DNA of 64,000 nt from Lachnospiraceae bacterium. Its GTDB lineage: Bacteria > Bacillota > Clostridia > Lachnospirales > Lachnospiraceae. The stretch covers positions 19,747-83,746 of the forward strand of contig JAAWAV010000044.1 of the NCBI GenBank assembly GCA_022792335.1, given 5' to 3'. Shown here piece after piece: positions 17,265 through 26,405 of the stretch (positions within the stretch are counted from its first letter, which is position 1; every line of letters begins with the position of its first letter). The notes beneath the pieces are model-generated. The model was not told the DNA's origin, did no database searches, and was given only the letters and a program-made list of their open reading frames with translations. The position numbers and the translations under genes were made by a program.

Positions 17265-17633
17265 TCAGCTCTGACCGGCCACATGTTTTTTGATGGCGGC
17301 AAAGCTTTCGGCGCTGATGACATGTTCGATCCGGCAGGCATCCTCTCTGGCTGTTTTTTCTGATACACCAAGGAGGATGAACCAGTCGGAGAGTAGCGTA
17401 TGCCGTTCATAGATGGTTTCGGCGATGTGGCGACCGGAATCTGTCAGGGTAATATAACCGTCGTCGTCTACTAGGATATGCCCGGCGTTTCTCAGGTTTT
17501 TCATAGCGACGCTGACGCTGGGTTTGGAAAACGCCAGTTCATTGGCAATGTCGATCGAGCGGACATTGCCGTTTTTTTGACTCAGAATTAAAATGGTTTC
17601 CAAATAATTTTCAGCAGATTCTTGAATTTTCAT
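17265..17633 (-). CDS. DtxR/MntR-family metal-dependent repressor
   Basis: 122 residues: an N-terminal winged helix (about 5-65, with VRSIDIANELAFSKPSVSVAMKNLRNAGHI as the helix-turn-helix) and a dimerisation/metal domain (about 66-120; ERHTLLSDWFILLGVSEKTAREDACRIEHVIS). The His, Glu, Cys and His residues there are the usual ligands for Fe2+ or Mn2+. It has no SH3-like third domain, like MntR and clostridial IdeR proteins. It could act on the TTAG/CTAA dyads at 15.6 kb. The metal is not decided by sequence. Confidence 0.85.
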   Translation of the reverse strand: MKIQESAENYLETILILSQKNGNVRSIDIANELAFSKPSVSVAMKNLRNAGHILVDDDGYITLTDSGRHIAETIYERHTLLSDWFILLGVSEKTAREDACRIEHVISAESFAAIKKHVAGQS

Positions 17634-17671
17634 TCTGTTTCCCCCCTTTATAGAAATTTAAACCGTCGTAT

Positions 17672-17700
17672 AGTATAACATAAATGCTGGAATCTTGCAA
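17672..17700 (-). promoter_or_regulatory. promoter of the DtxR-type gene
   Basis: On the minus strand TTGCAA (17695-17700), 17 bases, TATACT (17672-17677), followed by a GGGGGG ribosome site before the start codon. Confidence 0.65.
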
Positions 17701-17830
17701 TGGCAGACAATTTAAATACAATTATTCCATTCTATACAAATTAAAAGTTTTATGATATACTAAAAAGATATTTTGCAGGTAAAGAACCTTGTAAAACAGG
17801 ATTTTGATTTTGTGCGAGGACAGAGTGAGT

Positions 17831-19588
17831 ATGTGGAACAGACGGGAACTGAAAAGAAACAGCAGAGGCATCATGAAAAAGCATTACTGGCGGGTAGTCG
17901 CCATCTGCTTTATCGTGACGTTTATGGCAGGCAGCAATAATAACACTCTTTCTGCTGTATTTTCTTATGACTCCTCCAAAGAGGCGCTCAATGCAGTCCA
18001 GGAAAATACAGTTTTTGATGTCAATGATATCCGGGAGAAAAAACCCCTGGATTTTCTTTTGGAACAGTTTGAAAAGCGAAGTCAAGAGGAAGAAGAAATT
18101 ATGGAGAAAAGCCCCTATAAAGAGGGAGTTTTCTCTGCAATTTTCAATCGTACTACGGCGACCGGATCCGTATTTGCCGGCATTATCGCACTTCTTCTCG
18201 ATCCGCTACTGGAAGGCGCGTGGCTGTCTCTCATCTCGGCGGCGGCAGGAGCGGCGCTCCTGTTTTTCTGGTGGCTGCTCATCCGAAATATTATTCAGGT
18301 AGGAAGCTGTCGCTTTTTTCTGGAAGCTCACACCTACAATAATACGAAGGGAAACAGAATCTTCTTTCTGTATAAAATCGGACGTATGTGGCGGGTAGCG
18401 CTGATTATGCTCCGAAAATTTCTCTACCAGTGGCTCTGGTCTCTGACGATTATCGGTGGCTGGATCAAAGGTTATTCCTATCTGATGGTGCCGTATCTGG
18501 CAGCAGAAAATCCCAACTTAAAGGGCAGAGAGGCTATCGATATCTCCAGACAGATGATGCAGGGAAATAAGTGGAGAGCATTTGTTCTAGACTGCTCTTT
18601 TCTGGGGTGGCATTTGTTGAGTATTCTCACTCTGGGCCTGGTCGATATCCTCTATGCGAATCCTTATAAAGCCGGCGCCAGGGCGGAACTTTATCTGAAG
18701 CTCAGAGAGCAGGCTCTTTTAGAAGGAGCCGGTTACGGTTATGCGTTTACGGACCTTTATCTGACCTGTCCGTCGGAGGAAGAAGAGCTTCGGGCAGCTT
18801 ACGAGAGGGAGGCCGTTTTTTTAGAGGGAACGGACTGGAAAGAGCAGAGGGAGAGTATCAAAGCCTCAGAATTTGATGTGTTTGAAGAATATCCGACCAT
18901 TCTATTTACAGTTCCGGAAGCGTTTCACGTCAAACGGCCGGGAATCAATTATCACTGCAAATATGGAATTACGGGAATCATTCTACTCTTTTTTCTTTTC
19001 TCCTTTGCAGGATGGTGCTGGGAGGTGGGACTCCATATGGTCCAGAGCGGAGAATTTGTCAACCGGGGCGTATTCCATGGACCATGGCTGCCCATTTACG
19101 GCTCCGGCGGAGTCCTGGTACTGGTGGCTCTTAAGAAGCTGCGGGACCGTCCGGTAGCTACGTTTTTTATGACCGTTTTGCTTTGCGGTATTGTAGAATA
19201 TGCGACGAGCTGGGGACTGGAGCAAATTTATGGCGTCCGCTGGTGGGATTACAGCGGCTATTTCCTGCAGTTAAATGGACGAATCTGCGCGGAGGGGCTT
19301 TTGGTATTTGGTCTTGGCGGCTGTGCGTTTATCTATATTTTGGCGCCTTTGATTATGGAGTTTGGAATCCGGAGGCTTTCCATGAAGGTGCGGATATTTC
19401 TGTGTATCCTGCTTCTGGTTCTGTTTGCAGCAGACTTCTGGTACTCCAGAGAGACGCCAAACAGCGGAGAGGGAATTAACGGCAGGAGCGGAGCGTCCTC
19501 TTTTGTCGCTCAGATCCAAAGAAAGAACGCTCAAACAAAAGAAACCACAGGAATAAAAGGACCCCTTTCAGGATACTGGACACCGTGA
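17831..19588 (+). CDS. DUF975-CmpB fusion membrane protein
   Basis: 585 residues from ATG 17831 (MWNRRELKRNSRG, the normal start of DUF975 proteins). The first part (to about 310) is a DUF975-type membrane protein with several helices and the conserved YSYLMVPYLAAENP region. The second part (about 375-560) matches the CmpB-type putative ABC permease family: FSFAGWCWEVG, NRGVFHGPWLPIYGSGG and WDYSGYFLQLNGRI. Both families are of unknown function and usually separate. The 3' end overlaps the convergent MATE gene by 113 bases, so the last 37 or so residues, which follow the last helix, are polar and may be non-essential. Confidence 0.75.
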   Translation: MWNRRELKRNSRGIMKKHYWRVVAICFIVTFMAGSNNNTLSAVFSYDSSKEALNAVQENTVFDVNDIREKKPLDFLLEQFEKRSQEEEEIMEKSPYKEGVFSAIFNRTTATGSVFAGIIALLLDPLLEGAWLSLISAAAGAALLFFWWLLIRNIIQVGSCRFFLEAHTYNNTKGNRIFFLYKIGRMWRVALIMLRKFLYQWLWSLTIIGGWIKGYSYLMVPYLAAENPNLKGREAIDISRQMMQGNKWRAFVLDCSFLGWHLLSILTLGLVDILYANPYKAGARAELYLKLREQALLEGAGYGYAFTDLYLTCPSEEEELRAAYEREAVFLEGTDWKEQRESIKASEFDVFEEYPTILFTVPEAFHVKRPGINYHCKYGITGIILLFFLFSFAGWCWEVGLHMVQSGEFVNRGVFHGPWLPIYGSGGVLVLVALKKLRDRPVATFFMTVLLCGIVEYATSWGLEQIYGVRWWDYSGYFLQLNGRICAEGLLVFGLGGCAFIYILAPLIMEFGIRRLSMKVRIFLCILLLVLFAADFWYSRETPNSGEGINGRSGASSFVAQIQRKNAQTKETTGIKGPLSGYWTP

Positions 19589-20855
19589 TGCTCCACCAGA
19601 TCCCGTTCAGGCCCAGAGAGGTACTCATAAGGACCGTGGCCGCCGGAATCCTGGCAGAAGTAAAGAGAATGCCCACCAGGGAGGGCGGCAGAGTTTTTCC
19701 AAGACCGGAGAAAGCTCCGGCTGTGGTGATCTCCACACACATAAAGAGCTGAGAGAGACTTAAGATTTTGAGATACTGGATTCCCATGGGAAGGACGGTA
19801 GCATCCGGGATAAAAAACTGAAAAATAGGGCCGGGAAGCAGGAAGAGAACGAGCGTACAGAAAATGCCCCAGACAGTGACGACAGCCATGGAAATCCGGT
19901 ATCCCTGTCTGATGCGCGACCGGTTTCCGGACCCGAAATTCTGGGCGACAAAGGCATTGACTGCGGCGGAAAAGCCATCTGCCGTCATCCAGGAGATGGA
20001 TTCAATCTGACTGCCTACTTTCTGAACGGCCACGGCTGCGTCACCCCAGCCGGCAATCATCCTTGCGATATACATGGAAATGGCAGAGAAAGCCATATTC
20101 TGGAGCGCGGAGGGGAGGCCGATCCGGACGAGAACCCGGATCCTGTGACTGTCCGGTTTTCGGAGAAGGCTGATTTTGGAAAAAATAACCGGTTCCCGTC
20201 GGATAGAGAGAACAAACAGGAGGAATACAAAGGCCTGAGATCCGACGGTGGCGACGGCAGCTCCGGATACCCCCATGGCAGGGACGGGACCGGCGCCAAA
20301 GATCAAAAGCGGATCCAGCAGAATATTTAAGGTCATGCCGGCGGCATTTACCAGGAAAGGAGTCCGGCTGTTTCCCATGGCAGTTAAAAGTCCGGTCAGA
20401 ATCTGATTCAGAACGGAAAAGATCACAAGTCCACAGGTGATGATCAGGTAGATCCTGGCGTCGGCCACGACAGAAGCAGCGTTCAGGCGGAAAAATCCAA
20501 TGAGCGGACGGTTGAAAAAGACCGTAAAAAATCCGAAGAGGACAGAAAAGAAAACGCCCATCTGGATGGCAAGCCGGGCGAAGGAGACGGCTTCTTTCTG
20601 ATCCCCCGCGCCCAGCTTCTGAGCGACGAGGACCTGTCCTCCCATACTGGCGACAATACCCATTCCGCGGGAGAGCCAGCCAAACATACTGGAAGCGCCC
20701 ACGGCGGCTACGGCTCCCGCACTCAGACGCCCAATCCAGATCATATCGGTGAGACTGTAAGCCATCTGTACCAGAGCAGTGAGCATGATGGGAAGCGCCA
20801 GGGAGGTAAGAGCGGGAAAAATTTTCCCTTCCAGTAAATTGACGTTTCGGTTCAT
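19476..20855 (-). CDS. MATE family efflux transporter
   Basis: 459 residues with twelve membrane helices in two related halves. The start is ATG 20855 (MNRNVNLLEG) because AAAGGAG lies eight bases upstream; a GTG three codons earlier is less likely. LALPIMLTALVQMAYSLTDMIWIG is the typical first helix, and GAGDQKEA and NFGSGNRSRIRQG are the two family loop motifs. It exports organic cations or drugs using Na+ or H+ gradients. The C-terminal 113 bases run antisense to the convergent DUF975-CmpB gene. Confidence 0.9.
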   Translation of the reverse strand: MNRNVNLLEGKIFPALTSLALPIMLTALVQMAYSLTDMIWIGRLSAGAVAAVGASSMFGWLSRGMGIVASMGGQVLVAQKLGAGDQKEAVSFARLAIQMGVFFSVLFGFFTVFFNRPLIGFFRLNAASVVADARIYLIITCGLVIFSVLNQILTGLLTAMGNSRTPFLVNAAGMTLNILLDPLLIFGAGPVPAMGVSGAAVATVGSQAFVFLLFVLSIRREPVIFSKISLLRKPDSHRIRVLVRIGLPSALQNMAFSAISMYIARMIAGWGDAAVAVQKVGSQIESISWMTADGFSAAVNAFVAQNFGSGNRSRIRQGYRISMAVVTVWGIFCTLVLFLLPGPIFQFFIPDATVLPMGIQYLKILSLSQLFMCVEITTAGAFSGLGKTLPPSLVGILFTSARIPAATVLMSTSLGLNGIWWSITVSSILKGVLLFLWFLLFERSFFGSERQKRTLRSCR

Positions 20856-21038
20856 AGAGAGCACTCCTTTATCTTATGAAAAGACACGTTCCAGGCAATT
20901 GCCAGAGGAATCTGTTGCAGGAAAAGCGGAGAAAAATAAAAAGGATTGTAGCAAAATTGTAGCAAATCAGAGCAGGAATTTCAACGGATGAATGGGATAC
21001 TTTTTCAAAAATTCTGAATCAGAAAGGGATTTAAGTCT

Positions 21039-22211
21039 ATGAAAGCGTATGATATGGGAGACCTGGAGAGAAGCAGGGTGGTATTGATCCCCTGTGATAC
21101 TTACGAGGGAGAAGTCGTGTATCAGGCCCTTAAGGCAGGAATCAGCCTTTTAGGCGGTATGGCGGCTTTGATAAAGCCGGAGGAAAAAGTGCTCTTGAAA
21201 CCGAATCTGGTGCGAAAAGCGAAACTTTCCAGAGCTGTGGTGACTCATCCGGCAGTGATGGGGGCTGTGGCCAGACTCTTGCGGGAGGCGGGAGTGAAAG
21301 AGATGACGGCCGGGGATTCCTGTGGAGTGGGAGCAGCGACAGCGGCCGCCGCTAGCGTGGGAATGGACAGCGTTCTGAAAGAATACGGGGTGCCTTTGGT
21401 TGACTTTACTGGAGCAGGGTCCGTTTCTTATGAGAATGGAGTACAGGCAAAGAGTTTCTTTGTAGCAAAAGAGGCTCTGGAGGCAGAAGCGATTATCAAT
21501 ATCTGTAAAATGAAAACCCATGCGTTGGAGCGGGTGACGGGAGCTGTAAAAAACATGTATGGCTGTATTCACGGCCTTCAAAAAGCGAAGGGGCATACGT
21601 TGTATCCCAATGCCGACAGTTTTGCGAGAATGCTGTCGGATCTGAATCAGTTTCTGAAACCGAGACTTTATATTATGGACGGAATTGTGGCCATGGAGGG
21701 GAACGGTCCTACTTCCGGGGATCCGATACCCATGAACGTGCTGTTAATTTCCAAAGATCCGGTGGCTCTTGACAGTGTATTTTGCCGTCTCATTTATCTG
21801 GAGCCGGAGCTGGTTCCTACCAATTATCATGGAGAGAAGCTGGGACTGGGCTTTTGGCAGGAGGAGCGGATAGAATTGATTTTGCCGGAAGGGGACGGCT
21901 TTGTGGAGATTTCCATGGAAGAGGCGGCGAAACGCTTCGGGAAAGCAGATTTCAAGGTGGACAGAAAACGGATCAAGAGCGGCCGGTGGGTCAACATGGC
22001 GAGGTTTTTGGGATTCTTCCAAAAGAAGCCTTATGTAGACAGGGGAAAATGCGTGAAATGCGGTGTCTGTGTGGAGAGCTGCCCGGTAGAGGGGAAGGCT
22101 CTGACCTTTCAAAAGGGGCGGAAAGAGCCTCCGGTATATGACTATAAGAAATGTATTCGGTGTTTCTGCTGTCAGGAAATGTGCCCCCATAAGGCGATCA
22201 ACGTGCGGTGA
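21039..22211 (+). CDS. DUF362 domain protein with 2x[4Fe-4S] ferredoxin
   Basis: 390 residues. The DUF362 domain (about 10-290) shows LLKPNLVRKAKLSRAVVTHPAV, GDSCGVG and KMKTHALERVTGAVKNMYG, the usual signatures. Two ferredoxin clusters close the chain: CVKCGVCVESCPV and CIRCFCCQEMCPH (about 335-385). Members are thought to be redox or iron-sulfur proteins and their exact activity is unknown. The gene has its own start after a 180-base gap and no clear operon partner; the next gene converges with it. Confidence 0.85.
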   Translation: MKAYDMGDLERSRVVLIPCDTYEGEVVYQALKAGISLLGGMAALIKPEEKVLLKPNLVRKAKLSRAVVTHPAVMGAVARLLREAGVKEMTAGDSCGVGAATAAAASVGMDSVLKEYGVPLVDFTGAGSVSYENGVQAKSFFVAKEALEAEAIINICKMKTHALERVTGAVKNMYGCIHGLQKAKGHTLYPNADSFARMLSDLNQFLKPRLYIMDGIVAMEGNGPTSGDPIPMNVLLISKDPVALDSVFCRLIYLEPELVPTNYHGEKLGLGFWQEERIELILPEGDGFVEISMEEAAKRFGKADFKVDRKRIKSGRWVNMARFLGFFQKKPYVDRGKCVKCGVCVESCPVEGKALTFQKGRKEPPVYDYKKCIRCFCCQEMCPHKAINVR

Positions 22212-22235
22212 GGGAATGGGAGTTGAGGAAAGCTG

Positions 22236-23003
22236 TCAGACAGAAAGACGGATGCTTTCCAGGATCACGGATTTTATGTCCCTATCCGGCCAGGAAGAAT
22301 ATTTCTGGATTTGTTCCAGCCAGTCAAGCCGGGAAAGGACATCCTCGTCCGAGAGGTCGTGCTGTTTTTGACAGCGGCGCAGGAGATCGGGCGAGATACC
22401 CATACAAGCCTGGTGATAATATCTTAGAATGGAATTTTCCCGGTTTACGGAAAGGGATTTTTGCTTTTCATACAGGTTTTTCCAGTCTGCCGTAGCGTGG
22501 ATCTGTGCGAGAGCAGGCAAAATATGGCTTTCAAAGTCCGATCGGATTTGCGTCAGAATCTGATCTACAGGATCATCTTTTGGAAGATAGTTCTGATAGC
22601 CGTCGATCTGATACATATCTGCTTTGTGGAAGGGAGACAGGAGCCCGGCGTGAGGAAGAAAGTCCCGTTGCAAAAGTTCCTGGCTTTGATTGTAAATCCA
22701 CTGTTTGGACAGCTCGTCCCGGAGCTTAGCGCTTTCAGACACACTGAAATGAAACCGGAAAGAGCAGCCGGTGACAGAGCAGTTGTGCATGGAATTGTGC
22801 AGATGGACAAAGAGCCATCCGTCTGCAAGCTCCTTCCACCAGTCAGTTCTCTTTGTCTTGAAACTGGCAGCTTTCAAAAGCGGTTTCAGAACCGTCTTGA
22901 TAACTAAATCCCGCTTCTTTCCGGGCGGCATGCTGACTTCCAGTTCTTTTTGTCTCTGGTAATTTCTGAGTTCCGTTTCTGTCATCTCATAGACACTTTT
23001 CAT
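22236..23003 (-). CDS. hypothetical protein, possibly DUF4304-like
   Basis: 255 residues from ATG 23003, chosen because AGGAGG lies five bases upstream; eight extra codons are in frame but have no ribosome site. It is a soluble, mixed protein with no signal or membrane helix. The strand-rich middle (WWKELADGWLFVHLHNSMHNCSVTG, about 57-80) and basic helical N-terminus resemble proteins of the DUF4304 type, but I am not sure. A long helical C-terminal half (about 140-250) is rich in Gln and Arg. It converges with the DUF362 gene, with 24 bases between stops. Confidence 0.5.
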   Translation of the reverse strand: MKSVYEMTETELRNYQRQKELEVSMPPGKKRDLVIKTVLKPLLKAASFKTKRTDWWKELADGWLFVHLHNSMHNCSVTGCSFRFHFSVSESAKLRDELSKQWIYNQSQELLQRDFLPHAGLLSPFHKADMYQIDGYQNYLPKDDPVDQILTQIRSDFESHILPALAQIHATADWKNLYEKQKSLSVNRENSILRYYHQACMGISPDLLRRCQKQHDLSDEDVLSRLDWLEQIQKYSSWPDRDIKSVILESIRLSV

Positions 23004-23217
23004 GGCGCCCTCCTGCTTTTTGGGCATCTTTCTTCAGGCAGATCGATCTTTTTTCCAGTATACCTTATAAAACAGAAAGTGACAATCCTAAAAGGATGGC
23101 TGAGAGTATTCTCTGCCTTCCTTATTTTATATGCAGATGGAGGCTGTGTTTACCGTTCTGGTTCTGTGGGGGAGGCGCCTTTGGCTGACAAGCTCATATA
23201 AGACCGGATGGAGAAGC

Positions 23218-23250
23218 GCGCCACGCCGCAGGTATCCTGCGGCGTGGCGC
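23218..23250 (-). terminator. perfect 15-bp hairpin, likely terminator
   Basis: Fifteen-base arms (23218-23232 and 23236-23250, G+C-rich) with a TAT loop lie 20 bases beyond the stop of the minus-strand gene. There is no clear T run on either side, so the terminator role is inferred from position. Confidence 0.5.
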
Positions 23251-23270
23251 CAGAACATCCGGCATGGTAC

Positions 23271-24368
23271 TTACAGACTTCCAAGTCTGGCCAGGGTGTT
23301 TAAAAGGCTGTCGGGGGAATCGGGGGCGGCAGGAAGAGACTGCTCTTCAAGCTCTATCTCCACCTCATGCTCTCCGCCTCCGGTGGAAGGCGTAGGAGCC
23401 GTACCGCCGCCCGGCGTATTATCGCCTGTGCCAGGAGCCAGGGTTACTGCTTTCTGGTAAGAGGGGCAGCAGCAGCCGGAGTTTTCACATTCATTTTTCA
23501 GAGTCTCATCATGATGGGGAGCTCCAAGCTCCAGAGGTTTGATTTCCCGATCCAAAAGTCCGCCGGATACAAATTCCATACAGACACTGTCCTCCTGGGG
23601 AATGAGGCTTCCCTTGGGCACTACGGCGCGACCGTTGTGAGGAATCAGGTACTGAGAGTAATAGATACTCTTCAGATAAAGGGAGAGTCCCATAGAAACC
23701 TCGCCGGTAGCCCCGTCAAAACTTAAGACCTTGGGAATGATAATCATGTTAAGTCCCTGGGCCGGAGAAGAAGCGCCTGTGGCAAAGCCCACGTAATTGA
23801 TGACAGGAGTAGCCGCATCGGCGGCAGAATAGGAGACGCCATAAGGGGCGTAAAGTTCCAGCTCCACCGAGGAGGGGTTGGTATCCTCATCAAAATAGGC
23901 GTAATCCGGCGTTCCGGAGGCAGGGAGATAGGTGGAAGAGACCGGAAGAACCGTTATCAGCCTCTTCGCACAGTCGTAAAGCTTGACAGCGAAATTGACA
24001 GTAAGGTTCCTGAGGGTCACGGAGTAGCAGTTGGGCCGCCCGCTTATGGGAGCGATGGCCGGAACTTCCCCGGGAGCAGTGGAGAAAGTCACGGAGACTG
24101 CCTCTGCCGTGGAGCTTTCGACGTTGGGATAAGTGGTGGCAAAATCAGCGGCAAGGGTAATCTGACGGCACAGATTGATCCCAATCTCGTCATAGACGAC
24201 AGGAGCCAAAAGCGTCAGATACTGGGGAGTTCCGCAGATCGGAGTCGTACATACGTCAAAGCAGGGCTCCGGGACAGGAGGCGCGCCATCGCAGCTTCCA
24301 TTTGCAGCAATGACATTGACGGCATTGGAACGGCCGCATTTGCAGCCTTTAGGCTTGTATTTAGGCAT
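23271..24368 (-). CDS. Cys-rich, possibly spore-surface protein
   Basis: 365 residues from ATG 24368 (GGAAGGA upstream); the longer frame from 24404 would start inside the predicted -10. It has no signal peptide. The N-terminus is basic and Cys-rich (KYKPKGCKCGRSN), the middle is a beta-rich domain with many Thr/Ser/Pro (about 50-260), then SGCCCPS and a Pro/Gly/Thr-rich acidic tail. These features fit a structural, cross-linked protein such as a spore coat or exosporium component. The spore idea is supported by a SigK-like promoter. I do not recognise the family, so the call is an inference. Confidence 0.5.
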   Translation of the reverse strand: MPKYKPKGCKCGRSNAVNVIAANGSCDGAPPVPEPCFDVCTTPICGTPQYLTLLAPVVYDEIGINLCRQITLAADFATTYPNVESSTAEAVSVTFSTAPGEVPAIAPISGRPNCYSVTLRNLTVNFAVKLYDCAKRLITVLPVSSTYLPASGTPDYAYFDEDTNPSSVELELYAPYGVSYSAADAATPVINYVGFATGASSPAQGLNMIIIPKVLSFDGATGEVSMGLSLYLKSIYYSQYLIPHNGRAVVPKGSLIPQEDSVCMEFVSGGLLDREIKPLELGAPHHDETLKNECENSGCCCPSYQKAVTLAPGTGDNTPGGGTAPTPSTGGGEHEVEIELEEQSLPAAPDSPDSLLNTLARLGSL

Positions 24369-24404
24369 AAGCTTAAATTCCTTCCATAATGAATCGTTCA
24401 TCAA

Positions 24405-24433
24405 TATTATATGTTGCCGGGTATATGTCGGTG
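24405..24433 (-). promoter_or_regulatory. possible SigK-like sporulation promoter
   Basis: On the minus strand, CACC (24430-24433), 16 bases, CATATAATA (24405-24413). The -10 fits the SigK pattern CATANNNTA exactly, and the -35 contains the expected AC. Confidence 0.4.
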
Positions 24434-24450
24434 ATTCTTCCCATATATTA
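24421..24450 (+). promoter_or_regulatory. possible SigE/SigK-like sporulation promoter
   Basis: On the plus strand GTATAT (24421-24426), 15 bases, CATATATTA (24442-24450), ahead of the gene at 24484. It mirrors the divergent SigK-like element in the same 45 bases. Confidence 0.3.
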
Positions 24451-24483
24451 AAGAGAACATAGAACGAAAAGAGGGCCGGTTTT

Positions 24484-25212
24484 ATGGGAGAGATCCATGA
24501 CCTTCCGGACGGGACAAAGCTTGTAGTCTGGGAGGAGAGGAATCAGATACTGGCGCTTACCCTTCCCCTACGCAGAGGCGCCGGCGTGACAGTACTGGCA
24601 CGAGACGTACTGAAGGATCTGACTTGCGCGGTCTTTCGCGGCTCTGTTTATTATGCTTGTCACAGCCTGGAACACAGAATTTTTTTTGGACTGGCCGGGG
24701 ATGGGCAACCGACGGCCATTTTGTCAGACCCTTCTGACGAAAGACGCTATTCGGCGCTCAGACTTCTGGCGTGGAAGGAGGAACTGTATCTGTTTTTCCG
24801 GGCCAGAAGCCGGGGTGGGAAAACCTGGGAGCTTAAGGTGATGAGGCCCCTTTCAGCCAGAGAGGCCAAGACCTTGTGGGAAGGATTTACAGAACCGATG
24901 GAACCGGTATACGTAGATACGGGAGGAAAACTGGTAATTCTGTCAGGAAGCAGAATCTGTACCTGGGATGGAAAACAGCCTCCGGAACAGGGAGAGATCC
25001 TGCGACTTGGGACAGGACAGAAAGCCAGGGACGCGATCCTTAAGCTGGAAGCGGAAAATAGACAGTATAAAACGCAGACAGAAAATCTGATGCGAAAACA
25101 TGAAACTCAGCTTGGAGAAATCAAAAAACAATATGATGAACTGGCAGTTTACGCCACGGAACTTCAGCAGGAGGGGAAACGCTGGAGGGAAAAGTACTAT
25201 AAAAAGCACTAA
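24484..25212 (+). CDS. hypothetical protein with C-terminal coiled coil
   Basis: 242 residues from ATG 24484 (behind GAGGG). The first 170 residues are beta-rich and soluble, with repeated strand-turn pieces such as LFFRARSRGGKTWELK and PVYVDTGGKLVILSG that recall a propeller-like sheet. Residues about 180-240 form a charged coiled coil (ILKLEAENRQYKTQTENLMRK and onward). No signal or membrane part is present. It is transcribed away from the Cys-rich gene, from a shared region with sporulation-like promoters, so a role in spore assembly is possible. I do not recognise the family. Confidence 0.5.
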   Translation: MGEIHDLPDGTKLVVWEERNQILALTLPLRRGAGVTVLARDVLKDLTCAVFRGSVYYACHSLEHRIFFGLAGDGQPTAILSDPSDERRYSALRLLAWKEELYLFFRARSRGGKTWELKVMRPLSAREAKTLWEGFTEPMEPVYVDTGGKLVILSGSRICTWDGKQPPEQGEILRLGTGQKARDAILKLEAENRQYKTQTENLMRKHETQLGEIKKQYDELAVYATELQQEGKRWREKYYKKH

Positions 25213-25272
25213 AAAGACGGTTTCTTTGTAAAAAGTACAAAAATTGGCCGGTGATTTTTGGAATAAAAACGA

Positions 25273-25301
25273 TGAAAACGCCGGTTTTCTTATGCTATCA
25301 T
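25273..25301 (+). promoter_or_regulatory. possible promoter of the dapA-like/liv operon
   Basis: TGAAAA (25273-25278), 17 bases, TATCAT (25296-25301) with TG before it (extended -10, TATGC-TATCAT). The leader to the start is about 130 bases. Confidence 0.4.
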
Positions 25302-25435
25302 AAACCCATTGAAAGTTGTGCAATATAACTACATGAATGCGGAGAAAACACAAAAAAGTTAGAGGATTTTTCGGTGGTTGTCCGTATGATTGTATGGAAT
25401 TGAAAACAATATTTGGCAGCCAGGAGGAAGAATGT

Positions 25436-26326
25436 ATGAAAAAACTTTACGGTGTGGTGACGGCGATGGTGACGCCTTTTAATGAGGACGAGTCAGTCCG
25501 GACACAAGCCATCAGACAGCACGTGGATTTCCTGATAGAGAAGGGAATCAATTGCCTGTATCCTTTGGGGACGACAGGGGAAATGATGCTTATGAACGTA
25601 GAAGAGCGAAAACTGGTGGCAGAGACTGTGGTGGATCAGTGCGCCGGCCGGATTCCGGTGTTTGTCCACGTGGGAGCGATGAAAACGAAAGACGCCTGCG
25701 AGCTGGCCCGCCATGCTCATAGCATTGGCGCAGATGGAATCGGAGCCGTGTCCCCGGCGTTTTACGGAGCTACAGAGACTTCGATTTATGATTATTATGC
25801 GGCGATTGCAAAGAGTGTACCGGAGGACTTTCCAGTATATCTTTACAACATTCCTCAGTGCTCTTCCAACGATCTGCCGGTGGCGGTGGCGGATCGGCTG
25901 GCCAGGGAATTTTCCAATATTGTCGGGATTAAGTACAGCTTTGCAGATATGTGCCGCACGCTGGAATATCAGAAAGTGGCTGACGGGAAGTTTTCCGTAC
26001 TTCATGGCTGTGACAAGCTGATCAATGTGTTAATGGTCATGGGGCTGGACGGCGTGGTGTCCGGCGTCTCCAGCGTCTATCCGGAGCTTTTTGTGGATGT
26101 TTACCAGGTTTGTTTAAAGGGAGACTGGGAAGAAGCCAGACGCAAGCAGCAGCTGGCCAACGAAGTGGTAGATATTTTAAAAGGCGGGGCCAGTATGGGC
26201 CATTTCAAAGAAGCCTTAAAACTTCGTGGCATCGACGCAGGGTATGTGCGGGGACCGCTCCATAATCTGACAAAGGACGAGCTTGAGACCATGAAAAAAG
26301 AACTGGCGGCCGTAGGTCTCCAGTAA
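25436..26326 (+). CDS. dihydrodipicolinate synthase/N-acetylneuraminate lyase family protein
   Basis: 296 residues from ATG 25436 (AGGAGGAAG upstream); an upstream extension to 25337 has no ribosome site. The TIM barrel has the family marks: PLGTTGEMMLMNVEER, YLYNIPQ with Tyr137, and GIKYS with the Schiff-base Lys166. Such enzymes join or split a keto acid and an aldehyde. It lies at the head of an amino-acid ABC importer operon with an aminotransferase at the end, so a catabolic or side role on an imported amino acid is as likely as lysine synthesis (dapA). I therefore leave the symbol blank. Confidence 0.8.
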   Translation: MKKLYGVVTAMVTPFNEDESVRTQAIRQHVDFLIEKGINCLYPLGTTGEMMLMNVEERKLVAETVVDQCAGRIPVFVHVGAMKTKDACELARHAHSIGADGIGAVSPAFYGATETSIYDYYAAIAKSVPEDFPVYLYNIPQCSSNDLPVAVADRLAREFSNIVGIKYSFADMCRTLEYQKVADGKFSVLHGCDKLINVLMVMGLDGVVSGVSSVYPELFVDVYQVCLKGDWEEARRKQQLANEVVDILKGGASMGHFKEALKLRGIDAGYVRGPLHNLTKDELETMKKELAAVGLQ

Positions 26327-26405
26327 AGATACATATATAAAAAAACAAATCAGCGGGAACGAGTGTGCGCAGTGCGCACTTGGAATAAAAAGGAGGATAA
26401 GAAGG

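Noticed and set aside
25436..26326. Firm naming as dapA
   Set aside because: The motifs are shared by several lyases, and the gene is in a transport/aminotransferase operon rather than with lysine synthesis genes.
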